Shown: positions 12,201 through 25,422, counted from the first letter of the stretch. The stretch is DNA of 64,000 bases from Intoshia linei (GCA_001642005.1 LWCA01000003.1:1-64000); one strand, 5' to 3'. The notes: generated from the sequence alone by a model not told the origin. Translations and numbers: made by a program.

Positions 12201-14157
12201 TATTTAATATGTATATACAATCAATTCCCATTTTTTCGAAATTGTAGGATGAATATTTCATTTTTAATCAAAAAATTTGAAAAATATTGGTTGCTTATAT
12301 ATTAAAAGTTATTTTCACGGGAATGTGTAGATTTCTGAGGTTAAATTTTTTTATCTAGATCAACTGGAATAAGCTTTATGACAATAATATTTTGTTTAAA
12401 CTCTAGGACTGTTAGTAATTAAATATTTTTTGTTTTAATAAAATAGTTACCAAATAAAAAATAAAAACCAAAACGTTTTTTGACCGTGAAAGGGTCACTT
12501 TGATATATTCAAATTTTTTGTATGTGTTAACTGTAATTTTTTATTAAATTCTAGCACTTTTTTGAGATTGCAACTTATGATGTTTATGATTTACAAAATA
12601 TCCAGAATTTATGATAATGTTCGTGATTTTAAAATCTGTATCGGAGTGCATATTTTTTAAAGTTATAGGTCGTTTGATTTTTAAAAAAAATAGATAATTG
12701 GGTTTTTTGATCATGAAGGATTCAATTTTTGAAAATGAAATTTGCGATAAAACCTCACCCTAGAAAAACTGTATTAGAAATTGGCATACTAAAATCTCTA
12801 CGCCTATTACTTTCCTAAATAAATAAACAAACTTAAATTTTTAGTTAAATAATTACACAGGACATTTTTACAGTTTTAAAAAAAATTCTGCTAGGTTTTA
12901 TTTTTAAATGATAGACCGAATTACAAAATGTATATTCTGAAAGATAGAGGTAAATGTGTCTCCTAGTTACCGTAATAATATCATATTAATATTATTTTAT
13001 GCAAAGGATTATTGCATATTTTAAATCATTAAGTGTACTATTTTGGGTAACTAATATTTTTTAAATACATAATTAAAAATGGTGAATCTAGTGAAACTAT
13101 AAAAATTTCAATTATGAAATTATCTTTAAAAAAAAGGCAAAATTTACCCTAATCATAGGTTTTTTAAAAAATTTCTGGGATATTTTTTACAGTACAATCT
13201 ACACGAGAAGACGCAAATATCGTATCATATCCCATGACATAAAATTATTGATAATCATGATTTTTTTTAAATTAAGTTTTAATAATTAACAATTAGACAA
13301 AATTTGAAATCCACTATAAAGAATAATCATAACGCATGTTATATATTATTTTAACTTTAACACGAAATGGTACATTTGATAGAGTAAGATTTTTTGATTT
13401 TATTAGACGTAAGTCACAAATTAGACAATAATGATCATTTATTTAAAAGTGAATCAACTTTATATATTAATTTAGTTGTATGTAACTACCGAAACGACAG
13501 TTATTAATATTAATATTTAAATATTAATTTATCCTTTAACTACGAGATACATTTTTAAAATTTTTTCAGGAATATAAAAATTATAATTTATATTTGCTTA
13601 TTATCTTATTTTTAAACAGAAATTTTTTTCAGTGTTGTTCAGTGTTATATATGTAAGGGTTACCTCTAATATTTTCCCACAAAACAAGATAACGATTGAG
13701 ATTGGAAATTTCGCCAAACACAACTCTGTATACATCGAAAGTGTGTAGAATCTTTTTATCCTCTACTGAATAAACAAAACATCTAAATGACATTAAATAT
13801 ATAAAAAAAAGACAGATATACTTTCCGGGTATAGCATACAATAATAACGTACTGTCATAACTCATAGAGATGTAAATAGACGGTACATCACTTATTCGAT
13901 GTACAACTTTTGCTTCGCCATTTTCTCTAAATGTTAAAAAAATAAATGCAATAAAATATGTAAAAGATAATAAAAAAATAAAGTAAAGCCACGTCAAACC
14001 CACTAAAATTTTTATATAAAAAATATAGTGAACATAAAACTTGATGGGCGTCCATAAGTTGGACTGCAATAGTATATAAATAATAAAATTTACAGATTAT
14101 TTTTGCTTGCCGAATTAGAATCTAATGTGTGGATGGAAACACCATTTGAAGAATTAA
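9264..14157 (-). CDS. EIF2A: eukaryotic translation initiation factor 2A (eIF2A), extreme N-terminus unresolved
   Basis: Fourteen exons on the minus strand join in frame: 14157-14094, 14063-14041, 13924-13822, 13782-13664, 11430-11331, 10976-10894, 10800-10703, 10634-10039, 10003-9849, 9813-9727, 9688-9660, 9622-9497, 9461-9396, 9353-9264 (about 579 codons; human is 585 aa). eIF2A is a cytosolic protein with an N-terminal beta-propeller that can deliver initiator tRNA to the 40S subunit. Landmarks: WNSNSTEFCVLYG, GNVEIWDVKKSKLITK, SWFPDGEHFITAT, YTIWHYTG, a YRANG stretch matching the YRPPALR region, and the charged C-terminal helix. The second exon is a 23-nt micro-exon. The initiator ATG must lie upstream of 14157; two frames around 14.2-14.3 kb are possible and I could not choose. 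The 2.2-kb intron 11431-13663 is filled with repeats; most others are 30-42 bp. Confidence 0.9.
12235..12810 (+). repeat. composite internally repeated element, B plus A halves
   Basis: The B half (AATATTGGTTG, GAATG-GTAGATTTCTGAG, TATCAACTGGAATAAGC) runs straight into A-type units ending near AAAAACTGTATTAGAAATTGG. This shows A and B are parts of one element. It sits inside the long eIF2A intron. No coding sequence is visible in the rest of that intron (11431-12234 and 12811-13663). Confidence 0.7.
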
Positions 14158-14859
14158 CTAAATAAATAATATAAGCATAATAAATTAATAAAAATATGAT
14201 TCTTGGACCATGTTCGGTAAACTTGCAACTAAATCGTAGTGTACTGACTGAAAATACTGAATAACGTATATTAATTTTGTTTTATAAACAAACATTGTAA
14301 ATTATATACAAAAAAAAAACTCAATAAAACGGGAAAAACCAGAAAAATGGAATAAAATACTACAAAACCATAAATTAACTGTAATATTTCAAAAACATAC
14401 CTGCAAAATTAATGATAGACATGAAATTATCGTTTTTTGAAAAATAAAATAGAAATATGGACACTTTAAATGGCTTCTAAATCAACTGCAAAGTATAATA
14501 AACTACAAATTTGGTTACCAATGTCAAGGAAATATATAATTTAATGTATGTCAAGGTAACTATACTTACATAAATAATGTGTATTAGATAAATTATCAAA
14601 AGTATCTCATGTTAATTTCATTCTAATATTTACATTAATCAATTGCAATTTGCAATTAACAAGTGTTAAATTACAATTTTGACAATTATAAATCATAAAG
14701 AGAAATTTAAAAATTTTTGCTAGAAATACAATCAAGTTGCATTTTCATTGTATAAACTTCCATGTATACAAAAATGATTCAACATCTGTTTTCATATTGA
14801 TTTTATTCAGTATATATATATATTTTTGTATTGTCATTGTATTTATGTAAATCATTTTA
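14158..14859. promoter_or_regulatory. divergent intergenic region between eIF2A and ATP7
   Basis: About 700 bp separates the eIF2A 5' end (minus) from the ATP7 start codon (plus), so it should hold the first eIF2A exon and promoters for both genes. It is AT-rich; no TATA box or initiator can be picked out with confidence from the AT background. Confidence 0.4.
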
Positions 14860-17800
14860 ATGTCTCATTTTCTTAAATTTTTTGAATTTTCAGTTCAAGG
14901 AGTCAATACTCACTTTGAAAATATTGTTAGAAAAAAATTATCCTTTCTCTATTATATTGATTTTTTCGTAATGTTTTGTTTACAGTGTTAGTATTAGAAA
15001 ATTTTTTACTTTTTACTTTTAAATGTTAATCTTGATACATCAATACTGTTTGTGTAGATATCAAGAAAGGATGGAATAATTGCTATTTTTCAAGAAAAGA
15101 TTAATCAGCATTTATTGGTTGAATCAATATTGAATATAGTTAAAAGTTTAGGATATACAATTAAACTAGTGGAAGGTATGTTCTTTAATGTTTAAATAAT
15201 GTAAAGTTCACTGGATTGAGTCTAGTCAAGCTAGTAGCTTAATAAGGCATATTACATTTATTTAAAAAATGGGAATCTGTATATTACGCTTACAAAAAAG
15301 TGTCTTTATATTCGATTATATTTATTGATTTACTATTTGTATTACAATTTAAATTTTATGGTAATAACTTCGAATTTAAAGGTTTATAGATGGAAACCCC
15401 AGCGAGTTATAGAGAGAATACTGTATTTAATAGTTAATGCAGTATTCGAGTGTTTTTCGAACTGGGGTTCGTTAGAAATAATTGTTTTTTAAAACAATGT
15501 ATTACAAATTTTACAAAATAATCCTTTACTTATATAAAAATGAATGTTTGTATGTGTATCCATTTATTTATTGTATTTAATATTATTACAAAAATTGAGA
15601 TTCGCAGGAAAAAATACAGTTTTTCCCAGGACGTGTTATTATCTATATTTCAGTTTCAGAGTTTGAGCCCTTAGGGTCAAAAACCCAATTTCCCCTTTTG
15701 TTTAAAAAAAATCATAATAAAACATCATTCTGGAACGAATTTTAAAAACATAACATTTTAAAATTTTCGTGTAATCTCAACCTCAGAAACGCATACCTTC
15801 ATGGTCAAAACCATAAATTACCCTTTTTTTTTTTAAAATGAAACATGTCTTAAATTTTTTTTAACATAAATTTTGAGATAGTTTTTAAAATCATAAACAT
15901 TATCAAAATAAAAACCTCAAAAAGTGCATTTTCACGATCAAAACCCCATATTACCCTTTTTTTGAAAAATTAAAACAGCCATAATTTTTCAAAATAATTA
16001 CAGATGATACAGTTACATCCGGTTAACACACATAAAAATTTCAATATGATAAAATGACGCCTTCATGGCCAAAAAAGCACTTTAATATTCATTTATATTA
16101 TTTCAAAACTATATTATTAAAACAAAAAATTGGAAATAATTAACGGTCCTACAATTAAAAAAAAAGATTGTTCTGATACAGTTTATTCCAGTTGATATAA
16201 ATACAAAATTTAAAATTCAAAAATCTACGCATTCTCGGTGAAAAATAACTTTTAATATATTATCAACCAATATTTTTCAAATTTTTGGATTAAAAAGTAA
16301 AAAAGTAAATACTCATCCTACAATTTAAAAAAAGTGCAGTGAACGTCTACACTTTTCTAATAAAGAGATATAGGTGGAAATCTCACAGATTGATTCCTTC
16401 GGTTTAATTTATTGATACGAATTTGTTCACTTTCATAAAAGTTTTTTAAATCACTTGAAGTACAATTTTGTTATTATCATTTTTATATATTTATTACAAT
16501 GTTGGTAAAATTTACTTGAAATATGTTTTTAAGGTGCTGATTCCGGTAATTATTATTGATACAAAATTGAGATTTTGTACTTATCGAAACCAGATACTGA
16601 ATATCAGGGATTGGAAATAATTGATTGCAATCAATTATTTTGTACAAACCACTTAATTGTTTGCTAATTTTTCAATTAATTGATTTTTTTGCAATTATTT
16701 ATTTCCAAATTCGAAGAAAGAAATAAAATAAATAATATGAAAATATGTTCTAAATATTATTTTGCAAATAAAATATAATGCACTTAAAATAGTTTGACAC
16801 TGTATAATAAAATATTAACAACTTTTAATTATTTTATGCAATTTTAGAAAAATAGAAACGCGTTTGTCACCAGAAAAATGATGTATTTAACCTACTAGTT
16901 TGACTTTTATGTACTTCGAACAAACAGCATCCTAGTATTCATTATAACTACATGACAGTTTTTGTTAAAAATGATTATGATATTGTTATCAATCTTCAAT
17001 TAATTGATTATTTTTATATTTATATTTTTTTATCGCTTCGCTCGAACTTCTAAAGGGCCCTGACCTTTGCTTAGCCCAGGGCCACGAAGTGGCTTAAGAC
17101 GGCTCTGCCTCGGGTACGGTAGTTTCTGTTCTTATTGACATTTTTGTGAAGTGGAATTATTTACATTAGTATAGTTTTGTTATAGCGTCTAAAACAATGG
17201 TCGCTTTTCGAACATCTAATACAGAGATTTTCAACCTTTTTTGAACCACGCCACCAGATTAAAAAAATTTAATTTATGCAAGATTATCTCTCTACTAAAA
17301 ATGTTTATTTAAAACTCTAACGATTATTTATTATAATTTTTTTTACCGTTTCTAATAAAAATAATTTTATTTGACTTTGATTTGGCGATATAGCTTAGGT
17401 TGAGAATCCCTGATATAATACACAATGTACCTTTAATAATAATAATTTAATATATTTAGAAAAAAATGTGTCCCACACATTAATTTACCTATCACCGATA
17501 TTTCTATACGAACAAAAAAATGCTCATATTATAGATTTGACGAACAGTAATAAATTAAAACTGAAAAATTATTTAAAAGAAAATTTTTGTTTATATCTCT
17601 TGTATGAAAACCCTGTAAATGAATTTATAAAAAAATGTTCATATTCAAATTTAAACTATTTTGTATACCCATCAAATGTAACAATTTACAATAAAGAAAA
17701 CTATCGAATTTTACAACGTGTATTGATTTCAAATTCAAATTTGCAACAAAATACTATCAAAAAAGATTTTTATGAAATATACAAACATAACTGTATAAAA

Positions 17801-20800
17801 AATGATATTAAACGACAATCAAGTAACAACAATTTTCTGATCGATGATTCAACTGATAAAACTCATATTTTGAATTATCAAATATCTAAACATGAACCTG
17901 AACCGAATTCAGAGTTTCACAAAAATGAAACCATTTCAGAAACATTTATTGAAATTGTTTATGATACCACCAAAATTGATTTAATTGAAATTTTTCAAAA
18001 TTTAAAAATGACTGGTCAAGTAAATTTTGAAATGATGACTGAATTTATCAAATTTTCAAAATATTTAGACTTTAAAGGCCAAAATTTTGATAAATTTATA
18101 ATGATTTATAAAACTTGGAAATTGTCCTTTAATTTGCCATTTTTTTTAAATATCAATATTACAGAAAAACCCAGTCCGATAAAATTATTTTTATCTACTC
18201 TTAAAACTGTAAATTGTGAGAAAATTGAATTGACAGATTCATTTTGTGAAGAGTTTGTGTGTAATTTTAATAATTTGTCTAATGATTGTTTCAATTCAGA
18301 TAAAATTGTCCAGTGTGATTTAAGTGAAAATTTTTATCTAAATTCTCATTTGGTTTGTGTGTATTTTTGTCATAAAATGAAATGCACTAAATGTAGTAAT
18401 GCTTTGATTGAAAAGGTCATCACTTCAAACCTGGTGGATCAGTTCAATATTAAATTTGTACATGTTGATCACAAGTCTAGGCTAATGTATGTTTTTGTAG
18501 AAAACGAGTTGAAATTCGATAAGAGTTTAATTGACTATGAATTGATTCGTCTGCAAAATGATAAAATTATTCCGTTTGCTAATGTGTATGAATTTTTTAT
18601 TTTGCCCAAGAAATGCGTCATTTATGAATCTTTTTTGAATATTATCTGGAAATATCGTGTTTTTTTGGGTATTTTGGATTTTTATGTTAAAAATGTTGTG
18701 TACATGTTGGTTTCAAATTCAGAACGTGGTGATTATACTATTTATGAAAAAATTTTGTATTTATTGAAAATTGATTACAGGATATTTCACTTTGTGGGTG
18801 ACGAATCAAGTCTTGAATCAAGTTTGCTTAAATTGGCGGATAATGGGGATTCAAAATTGCTAATAACATCCAAAGAGTCTAAATTATCAAAATGTAACAT
18901 TTCTGTTACTGGTATGAGTTGTACGAGTTGTGTGGGCAAAATAGAAAGTTGTTTAAAAAAACAGACTGGGGTGCATGGGTGTACTGTGTCGTTGATGCTT
19001 CAGCAGGTGAATGTAACATTTGATTCAGAATTAACTGATGAAGAAAAGTTGATGGTAATAATTCGGTCTTTAGGAGATTATAAATGCAATTTATTGAACA
19101 AAGGTTCCGATTCTGATAAATTTATCGTCAAAGCTAAGGCAATTGTGTCGAATCCTAAGCAAATTCAACAAAATGAAGCCGTCAAAATCACTAAATCTCT
19201 TTTAAAATTAAACGGTGTTTTTGATGTGACTAACGACTGCTATTATGATGGTATTGTCTTTTATACGTCGATTGATACTGAAATAATTGGACCAAGGGAT
19301 GTTTTAGAATCAATTTCCAAATATGGGCACCAGGTTGTTATTTTAAAACAGGACAGTTCCGCCAATGATTTGAAAAGTGCCAAAGAGATTCAACGTAAAG
19401 TTATTAGTATTTGGAAAAGGGCATTTTTGTTTTCCTTGTGTATGGGACTTCCTTTAATGTTGCTCATGATTTTTTTCATGATCCAGTCCAAATATGCAAA
19501 ATCATATAATACTAGCGTCTATGCGGATTATGTCGTTTTTAGAGGATTAGATTTGGAAAATTTACTCTTTTTCCTACTTTGTACTCCAACCATGTATTTT
19601 AGCGGAATTCACTACTACAAAAACTCTTATTCTGCAATTTTACATTGCTCAATGAATATGGACGTACTCGTTACTTTAGCCACGTGTATATCTTACATTT
19701 ACTCCTGCGTCGTTCTTTTAATAGGAATTTTTTACGTTAATCGAGATGGTGAATTTTCTAGTGTAACTACATTTTTTGAAACGCCTCCAATGCTTTTCAT
19801 TTTCATTTCACTTGGTAGATATATTGAAAATATAGCCAAAGGAAAAAGTTCTCAAGCTCTACTCAACCTTGCAAATTTAAATGTCAAAAATGCTAATTTA
19901 GTTACAATAGATTTAGAAGCCGACAGTTTACGAGAATTGTTCTGTAAAAATATTGATATTGATTTGGTTCATAAATACGATATTTTGAAAATCTTACCTG
20001 GTGAAAGAGTTCCATTGGACGGATCCGTCATTCAAGGCGATTCTTATTGCGACGAATCTCTTATTACTGGAGAATGCTTACCTATTCACAAAATTAAAGC
20101 GTCTCACGTGGTAGGCGGTTCAATTAATCAAAATGGAGTTTTATATATTTCAGTGACACACATTGGACAAGAAACTACACTGTCCCAAATTGCTAAAATT
20201 ATGGAATTTGCACAAACTGTTAAAGCCCCAATTGAAAACATTTCCGATCGTGTTGCAGCCATTTTTATTCCAATTGTGCTATTTTTATCTGTTTTGACAC
20301 TTATTGTATGGCTCATTATTGGGTATAACCGTCAAAATAGTGAGGTAAACGACTCGTTTGTATCTAGAGCGTTTATGTATGCAATATCTGTTCTTTCTAT
20401 TGCTTGTCCTTGTTCTCTCGGATTAGCTGCTCCAACTGCTGTTATGGTTAGTACAGGAATAGGTGCAAAGAATGGCATTCTTATTAAAGGCGGGAAACCT
20501 CTCGAAATTACGTCAAAAATTGATACAATTTTATTCGATAAAACTGGAACAATTACCACTGGCAAAATGATTGTTCAAAAATTTATTAATTTCATGTACA
20601 ACTCCAATGATGTCGAATTGGCTTTTCTTTTGTATGTTGTCGGATCTATTGAATTGTGCAGTGAGCATGTTATCGGAAAGTCTCTTTTATATTTCGTTAA
20701 AAATTTAATTTGTAGTCATGATGGTGATTTAGTTTGGATTAAGACTAAAGATTTTGTCATTTCACCGGGATTCGGTTTATCTTCAAAGTTAAATATTAGT

Positions 20801-23077
20801 GGATATTCTAATTTAAAGTTAAAGTGCAATATTCCAGATTTTTCAGTTTCAGAGTTTATTGAGTTTGATTATGTTGATGGGTGTTTATTATCCAATTTTA
20901 AATACGCCAATTTCCCGGCTTTGAACAAATTTGTTGATATCAATTTTGGTAATTTTTTAATTATAATAATCTAGCGTTTAAAATACATTGCCATTCATTT
21001 TATTGTGATTCAGGCACGTTTATATTTGAATGCAAATGGATGAACCCATTTTTTTATAGTAGATTAGGACGCTTTTGAATTTAAAAAAAAGACATCTTTG
21101 TGGTTTTTGACCTCTAAGGACTCAATTTCTTACATTGAAATTTATATTACTTTTACCTAGACCCCTATTTCAAAATATTTATTTTTTTAGATCTCAAATA
21201 AAATTTATAAACATTATAACATAAAACAATAAATAATTAATAGTAAATAATAAATATTTATAAAACATTTATGAAAAAAATAAAAGTTTGGTAAATTTGG
21301 TAAAATGGTATTTTTTATAAAAAAATATTTAAAAAACGGCGTTTTTTTGTTTTGGGGTTTGATTAAGGGGATTTTTCAAAAAATATCTATAAAAGTTGAT
21401 TTTGCCCTGAGGGTTTGAAATGGTATTTTTTTTAATGGTATGAATTTTTTCTCATAAGATTTGGTAAAATTGTGTTTTTCAAAAAAATTGGACAAAGGAG
21501 ATTTTTTCATTAAGGGTTGGTAAAATTGAATTTTTATTTTGGGATTTGATTAAATGGATTTTTCAAAAAAATATCGGTAAATGTCGATTTTTACCTGAAA
21601 GTTTGAAATATTATTTTTTATTAAATTTTATTAATGATGGGATAAAAGTGGGATTTTTGAAATAATAATAGTGGTCGTTTGAGATCAATTGTTAATTCTG
21701 TAATAAATATTTATAATTTTTAATAATAATATAATAAAAATAACCAATTTTTTTTATATTTTATTTGAATCTCACGACCTGGCATATAGATTTGTACCCC
21801 AATCGGCAACCACTGGTATATAATAATAATGTGCAGATTTGTAGATATAAATATAGGTTCTAAAATTAAAAAACATTTAGATGAAACAATTCTTGTTGGA
21901 AATCAAAAGCATTTAATTAAACATTCAATTCATATACCTGATTTGGTGAATAGTCAACTTCATAATTTGGAAAAAGAAGCCAAGACGGCAATTTTATGCT
22001 GTGTTGGAGGTATGTTATCATTATTTATAAAAAATTATCGATTTACACGGAAATATTACACATTTCAGTGTGTTGATAAACATCCCTACTTGATTAACTC
22101 GGGAAGATGACATTGATCGGCAATTGCCCACTAACATTTTTGAAAAATAAAAATATACTAGTTTGACCATTGGTCAATGACCCAGAACCAATATTGAGGC
22201 TCAATATTTTCATCATCCTCTATGAATAATTTAAAATATTAGGAAAAATTCTTTGTGCATTTGGAATTTCCGATACAATAAAACCTGACGCTAAAAAAAC
22301 AATATCAGTTTTAAAAAAGCAATTTGGATTAAATGTGGCATTAGTTACAGGTAATAATAATCATTTGTCGAAGAAAATAAAATTTTTCAGTCATAATTTC
22401 TAATTAAACAATTTAGGTGATAACTCACACGTGGCAATGGCAATAGCGGAAAATGTCGGAATAGATCAAGTATATGCTGAAATGTTGCCATCACAGAAAA
22501 TTAATAAATTAAGACAATTACAAGCTATGGGGCATAAAGTTGCAATGGTTGGTGACGGCATTAACGATTCGCCTGCTTTAGCTGCAGCAGATATTGGAAT
22601 ATCTGTATTTAATGGAAGCGATACGGCTATAGAAGCTTCCAATGTGACTCTTTTAAATGTAATTATAATACATGCAGTCTATAATAATAATAAAAAATTA
22701 GAACAATTTATCTGACATTGTACATGTATTTCGTTTATCAAAAGTAACATTTCGACGTATCAAACTCAATTTTTTATTTGCCAGTATTTACAATTTGATG
22801 GGGATTCCAATTGCTGCAGGTAAACATTTATTTCCATGTTCATTCTATTTACTTCAAAACATTAGGTATTTTGACACCAATAGGAATAGTCCTCAAACCT
22901 TGGATGGCGAGTTTAGCTATGGCGTGTTCATCTATAACAGTTGTATTGTCATCTCTACATTTGAAAAAATTTAAAAAAAAAGAAATTACAAAAACAAGTA
23001 ATCTAATTTCGATTGACAATACTTACAAGAATGATATACCCTTGAAAATCAAATTAATTACTGGAAATCAAATTTAA
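14860..23077 (+). CDS. ATP7: copper-transporting P1B-type ATPase (ATP7 family)
   Basis: Eight exons join in frame to 1515 aa: 14860-14967, 15058-15175, 17460-20948, 21857-22009, 22243-22350, 22417-22658, 22702-22819, 22866-23077. The start ATG at 14860 opens an HMA-fold domain. ATP7 proteins pump Cu(I) out of the cytosol into the Golgi or across the plasma membrane. Seen: HMA-like repeats in the N-terminal 700 residues, of which only two keep CxxC (CTKC at 384-387 and CTSC at 563-566); actuator TGE (SLITGECLP); membrane CPC at 1058-1060; phosphorylated DKTGT at 1102; SEHV in place of the usual SEHP; GDGIND hinge; YN and MACSS in the last membrane helices. Sizes of human ATP7A/B are 1500/1465. 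Intron 2 (15176-17459) and intron 3 (20949-21856) are long and repeat-filled; the later ones are 43-66 bp apart from one of 233 bp. The stop is one base from that of the convergent minus-strand gene. Confidence 0.95.
15535..16335 (-). repeat. composite element, full A plus B copy, reversed
   Basis: Inside ATP7 intron 2, the A terminus (TATATAAAAATGAATGTTTG) is followed by at least three A units and then the B half, all in reverse orientation relative to the copy at 12.2 kb. At about 800 bp it is the best copy in the window for defining the element. Downstream intron sequence to 17459 contains a small GC-rich hairpin (GGGCCCTG with CCCAGGGCC, 17054-17083) and otherwise nothing recognised. Confidence 0.75.
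21280..21816. mobile_element. hAT-like MITE, CAGTGGTTCCC family, in ATP7 intron 3
   Basis: This copy contains the family's internal repeats of a TTTTT-GAAAAA-TTGGTAAAA type (at 21290-21600) and the terminal block TCTCACGACCTGG...CGGCAACCACTGG. The direct repetition of the TTTTTCAAAAAA...GGTAAAAT module three or four times inside the element is clear by eye. Confidence 0.65.
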
Positions 23078-23078
23078 T

Positions 23079-25119
23079 TTATATTTGTACAGAAATATAT
23101 TTGTCTAAAACTATTTCTTCGTTCAAGATTTTTGTCATTTCTGGTGCCAATTTCATCATTTTTGTACAGCTTTGACAATAATCATTCAACGCAAATCTAT
23201 TGGATTAATATATATTTTAAAATAATATAAAATACAGAAATGTAGAAAAAATAATTAAAATAGTCCTTTCCAACCAGTTTAACTTGATGATATAAATTTT
23301 CATCACAAAATTACCCGTTATGCCCACTGGAAAGTACTAGAATAGGGATAAAATATGTTACACTAAAAGTAGACGAGAAAGGGCGTAAATTTCCCAAAAT
23401 TTTTAGATAAAATAATATTACTTTGCTTGTTTTGATACAGTTGCTTCATTTTCATCTTTTAGAGTTTCCATTTTGGTCAATATATTATTGTAAAACGTTA
23501 ACGATTGTGATTTACAAACTTCCATCTAATGAACAATGTATGTTACAGGCCGTTTGAACAATAGTGCGAAATAATAGTTTTATTGTAGATCTTCCTTATT
23601 CCGAATAAAATTATTTATTTTAACTATATTATAAAAACTAACAAAACAAATATAAACCTAACCAACGTTTGGTTGTCAAACTGAGTTTTTACTAACTGTT
23701 TGATTAAAATGAATTATTCAGCTAGGATTTGGAAAAAATATCTTAATTTCCAATTTTCTGCAATAGATAGGTTTTTCGTAAAATTCGGTAAATTTTTATT
23801 TTTTATTTAAATATCTTTAATGTTACAAAATGTAGATTATTCGCATATTTTAGTATAGTAAACTATTATTTTCCGCACACAATTATGTAAATACAAAACA
23901 ATAATTTTCAAACGAACGGTACCATAAAAAATGAAAAACTAAATATACATTGAAACTAAACCAACCACATTGTCTAAAAATGTAGAGCATGGTGCTGGCT
24001 TTATCATTAACAATCATAAAATTAATTTTACCCATTATAAATAAACATTTTGCAAAACTCAAAAATATTCTGACGGACACTTTTCTAATACATTATTATA
24101 ACAATGTGCATTGTAGGTTCACAATAAAAAATTTATCTAACTAAAATAAAAGTGAACCCTTATGTTTCAACCCCTCTGATTTCACGTACTCTTAATTGAA
24201 AAGTCAAAACATTAATACAGTTTAGTCGTTTGAAAACATTACGTTACACTCAAATAATAAAATTACACCACATAGACTACAATTTTGATACGATTTCATA
24301 TTCATTTTTTCAGAAATTCTAAAATATTAAAAGTAATTTCTGAAATAAACTAAATAATACCTAAAAACTGTATTGTTTGAACCTGGGTGACTTGATAAAA
24401 GGCTAATAAATAAATTTTCTGTACATTTAGTCGTAGAATTGGTGATAGGTTCCTACATAAATATAATTGAACATGTAAATTGGAAAAAAATGAATATGAA
24501 ATATATAAAACTTTAATAAAAGTACCTTGGTATAAAAGTCAAAATTATGAAAAGGTTTGATTCCACAATAATGATTAAAAAGAGTAATTTCTTTAGAATT
24601 GAATAATCTTAAGGGTAAAAGTATTTTACAATTTGAGTTGGATACCATAAAATCCTATACAGTGCATTTAATAAAAATAAAATCATAATTGAATTTACAG
24701 TAATACTAACGTAATAATTGAGTATTATACCGAGGAATTAAAATTGTTTAGAGTGGCCGAGGACATTTTTTCAAAGATATCAATGGTTAAATTAAGCTGA
24801 TTTGATGCAATAAGCAATTGATCCATTTTAAGATGGTGGTAAATACAAGTCAACAATTTTCGTCTGAAAATAATAAATAATTTAATTAATAATTATGTAA
24901 AAGACTTATCAAATTAAATCCCGTGGAAAGTATGAATTAATACATTACAAATTCAGTCACTTTCAATACGGTTATTTTTAATTATAAAGCAAACATTTGT
25001 ATGCTCAATATCAATACAAATTAAACTTACATAATTTTTTTATGTATAAACGATTTATCTCTATTTTCCATTTCGTTATATTGGCAGTAAAAATTTGATA
25101 AAATGTCCACGTTAAAAAA
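23079..25119 (-). CDS. unidentified multi-exon gene (3' part)
   Basis: Exons that read well on the minus strand: 25119-25031, 24863-24731, 24654-24526, 24452-24383, 23525-23422, 23196-23079 (stop). The first four join in phase (2, 0, 0), and the last two join in phase 2; the link between 24383 and 23525 is not in phase as drawn, so an exon is missing or a border is wrong (a frame at 24080-23960 is a candidate). A further exon at 30731-30619 ends in phase 0 and fits before 25119. The protein is helical, with heptad-like Leu/Ile spacing, Cys residues near the end (DYCQSC) and no domain I recognise. Its stop lies one base from the ATP7 stop. I cannot name it. Confidence 0.6.
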
Positions 25120-25421
25120 CTAAAAATATAAAAAATTAACGACGATAAATATAATCGACTAGGTTGACTATTATGTATTACTATTTAAAAAATATTGGTT
25201 GCTAATATAATAAAAATTATTTTTCATCGAGAATGCGTTGATTTCTGGGTTGAAATTTTGTATTTATATCAACTGGAATAAGCTCTATCAGAATAATCTT
25301 TTTTTTAATTTTCGGACCGATTATTTCAGATTTTTTGTTTTAATAAAATAGTTTGGAAAAAAATATATGAATACTAAAATGCTTTTTTGGCCGTGAAGAC
25401 GTCACTTATTCAGATTGAAAT
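25107..25421 (+). repeat. 315-bp segment repeated exactly at 29626-29940 (copy 1)
   Basis: Base-for-base identity with 29626-29940 over 315 bp. This copy ends at the N at 25422. It starts inside an exon of the unidentified minus-strand gene (exon edge at 25119) and runs through the intron into a B-half repeat. The identity contrasts with other B copies, which differ at many positions. Confidence 0.9.
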
Positions 25422-25422
25422 N
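25422..25422. other. assembly gap base (N)
   Basis: A single N directly follows the first 315-bp copy. It marks a contig join rather than a sequence feature. Confidence 0.95.

Noticed and set aside
13629-14069. 146-codon ORF read as one gene
   Set aside because: It is two or three eIF2A exons plus intron sequence that happens to stay open; the middle is a hydrophobic AT-rich translation of introns.
17054-17083. Possible structured RNA at a GC-rich hairpin in ATP7 intron 2
   Set aside because: A single short stem next to a repeat-like end; no tRNA, snoRNA or other RNA-class features are present.
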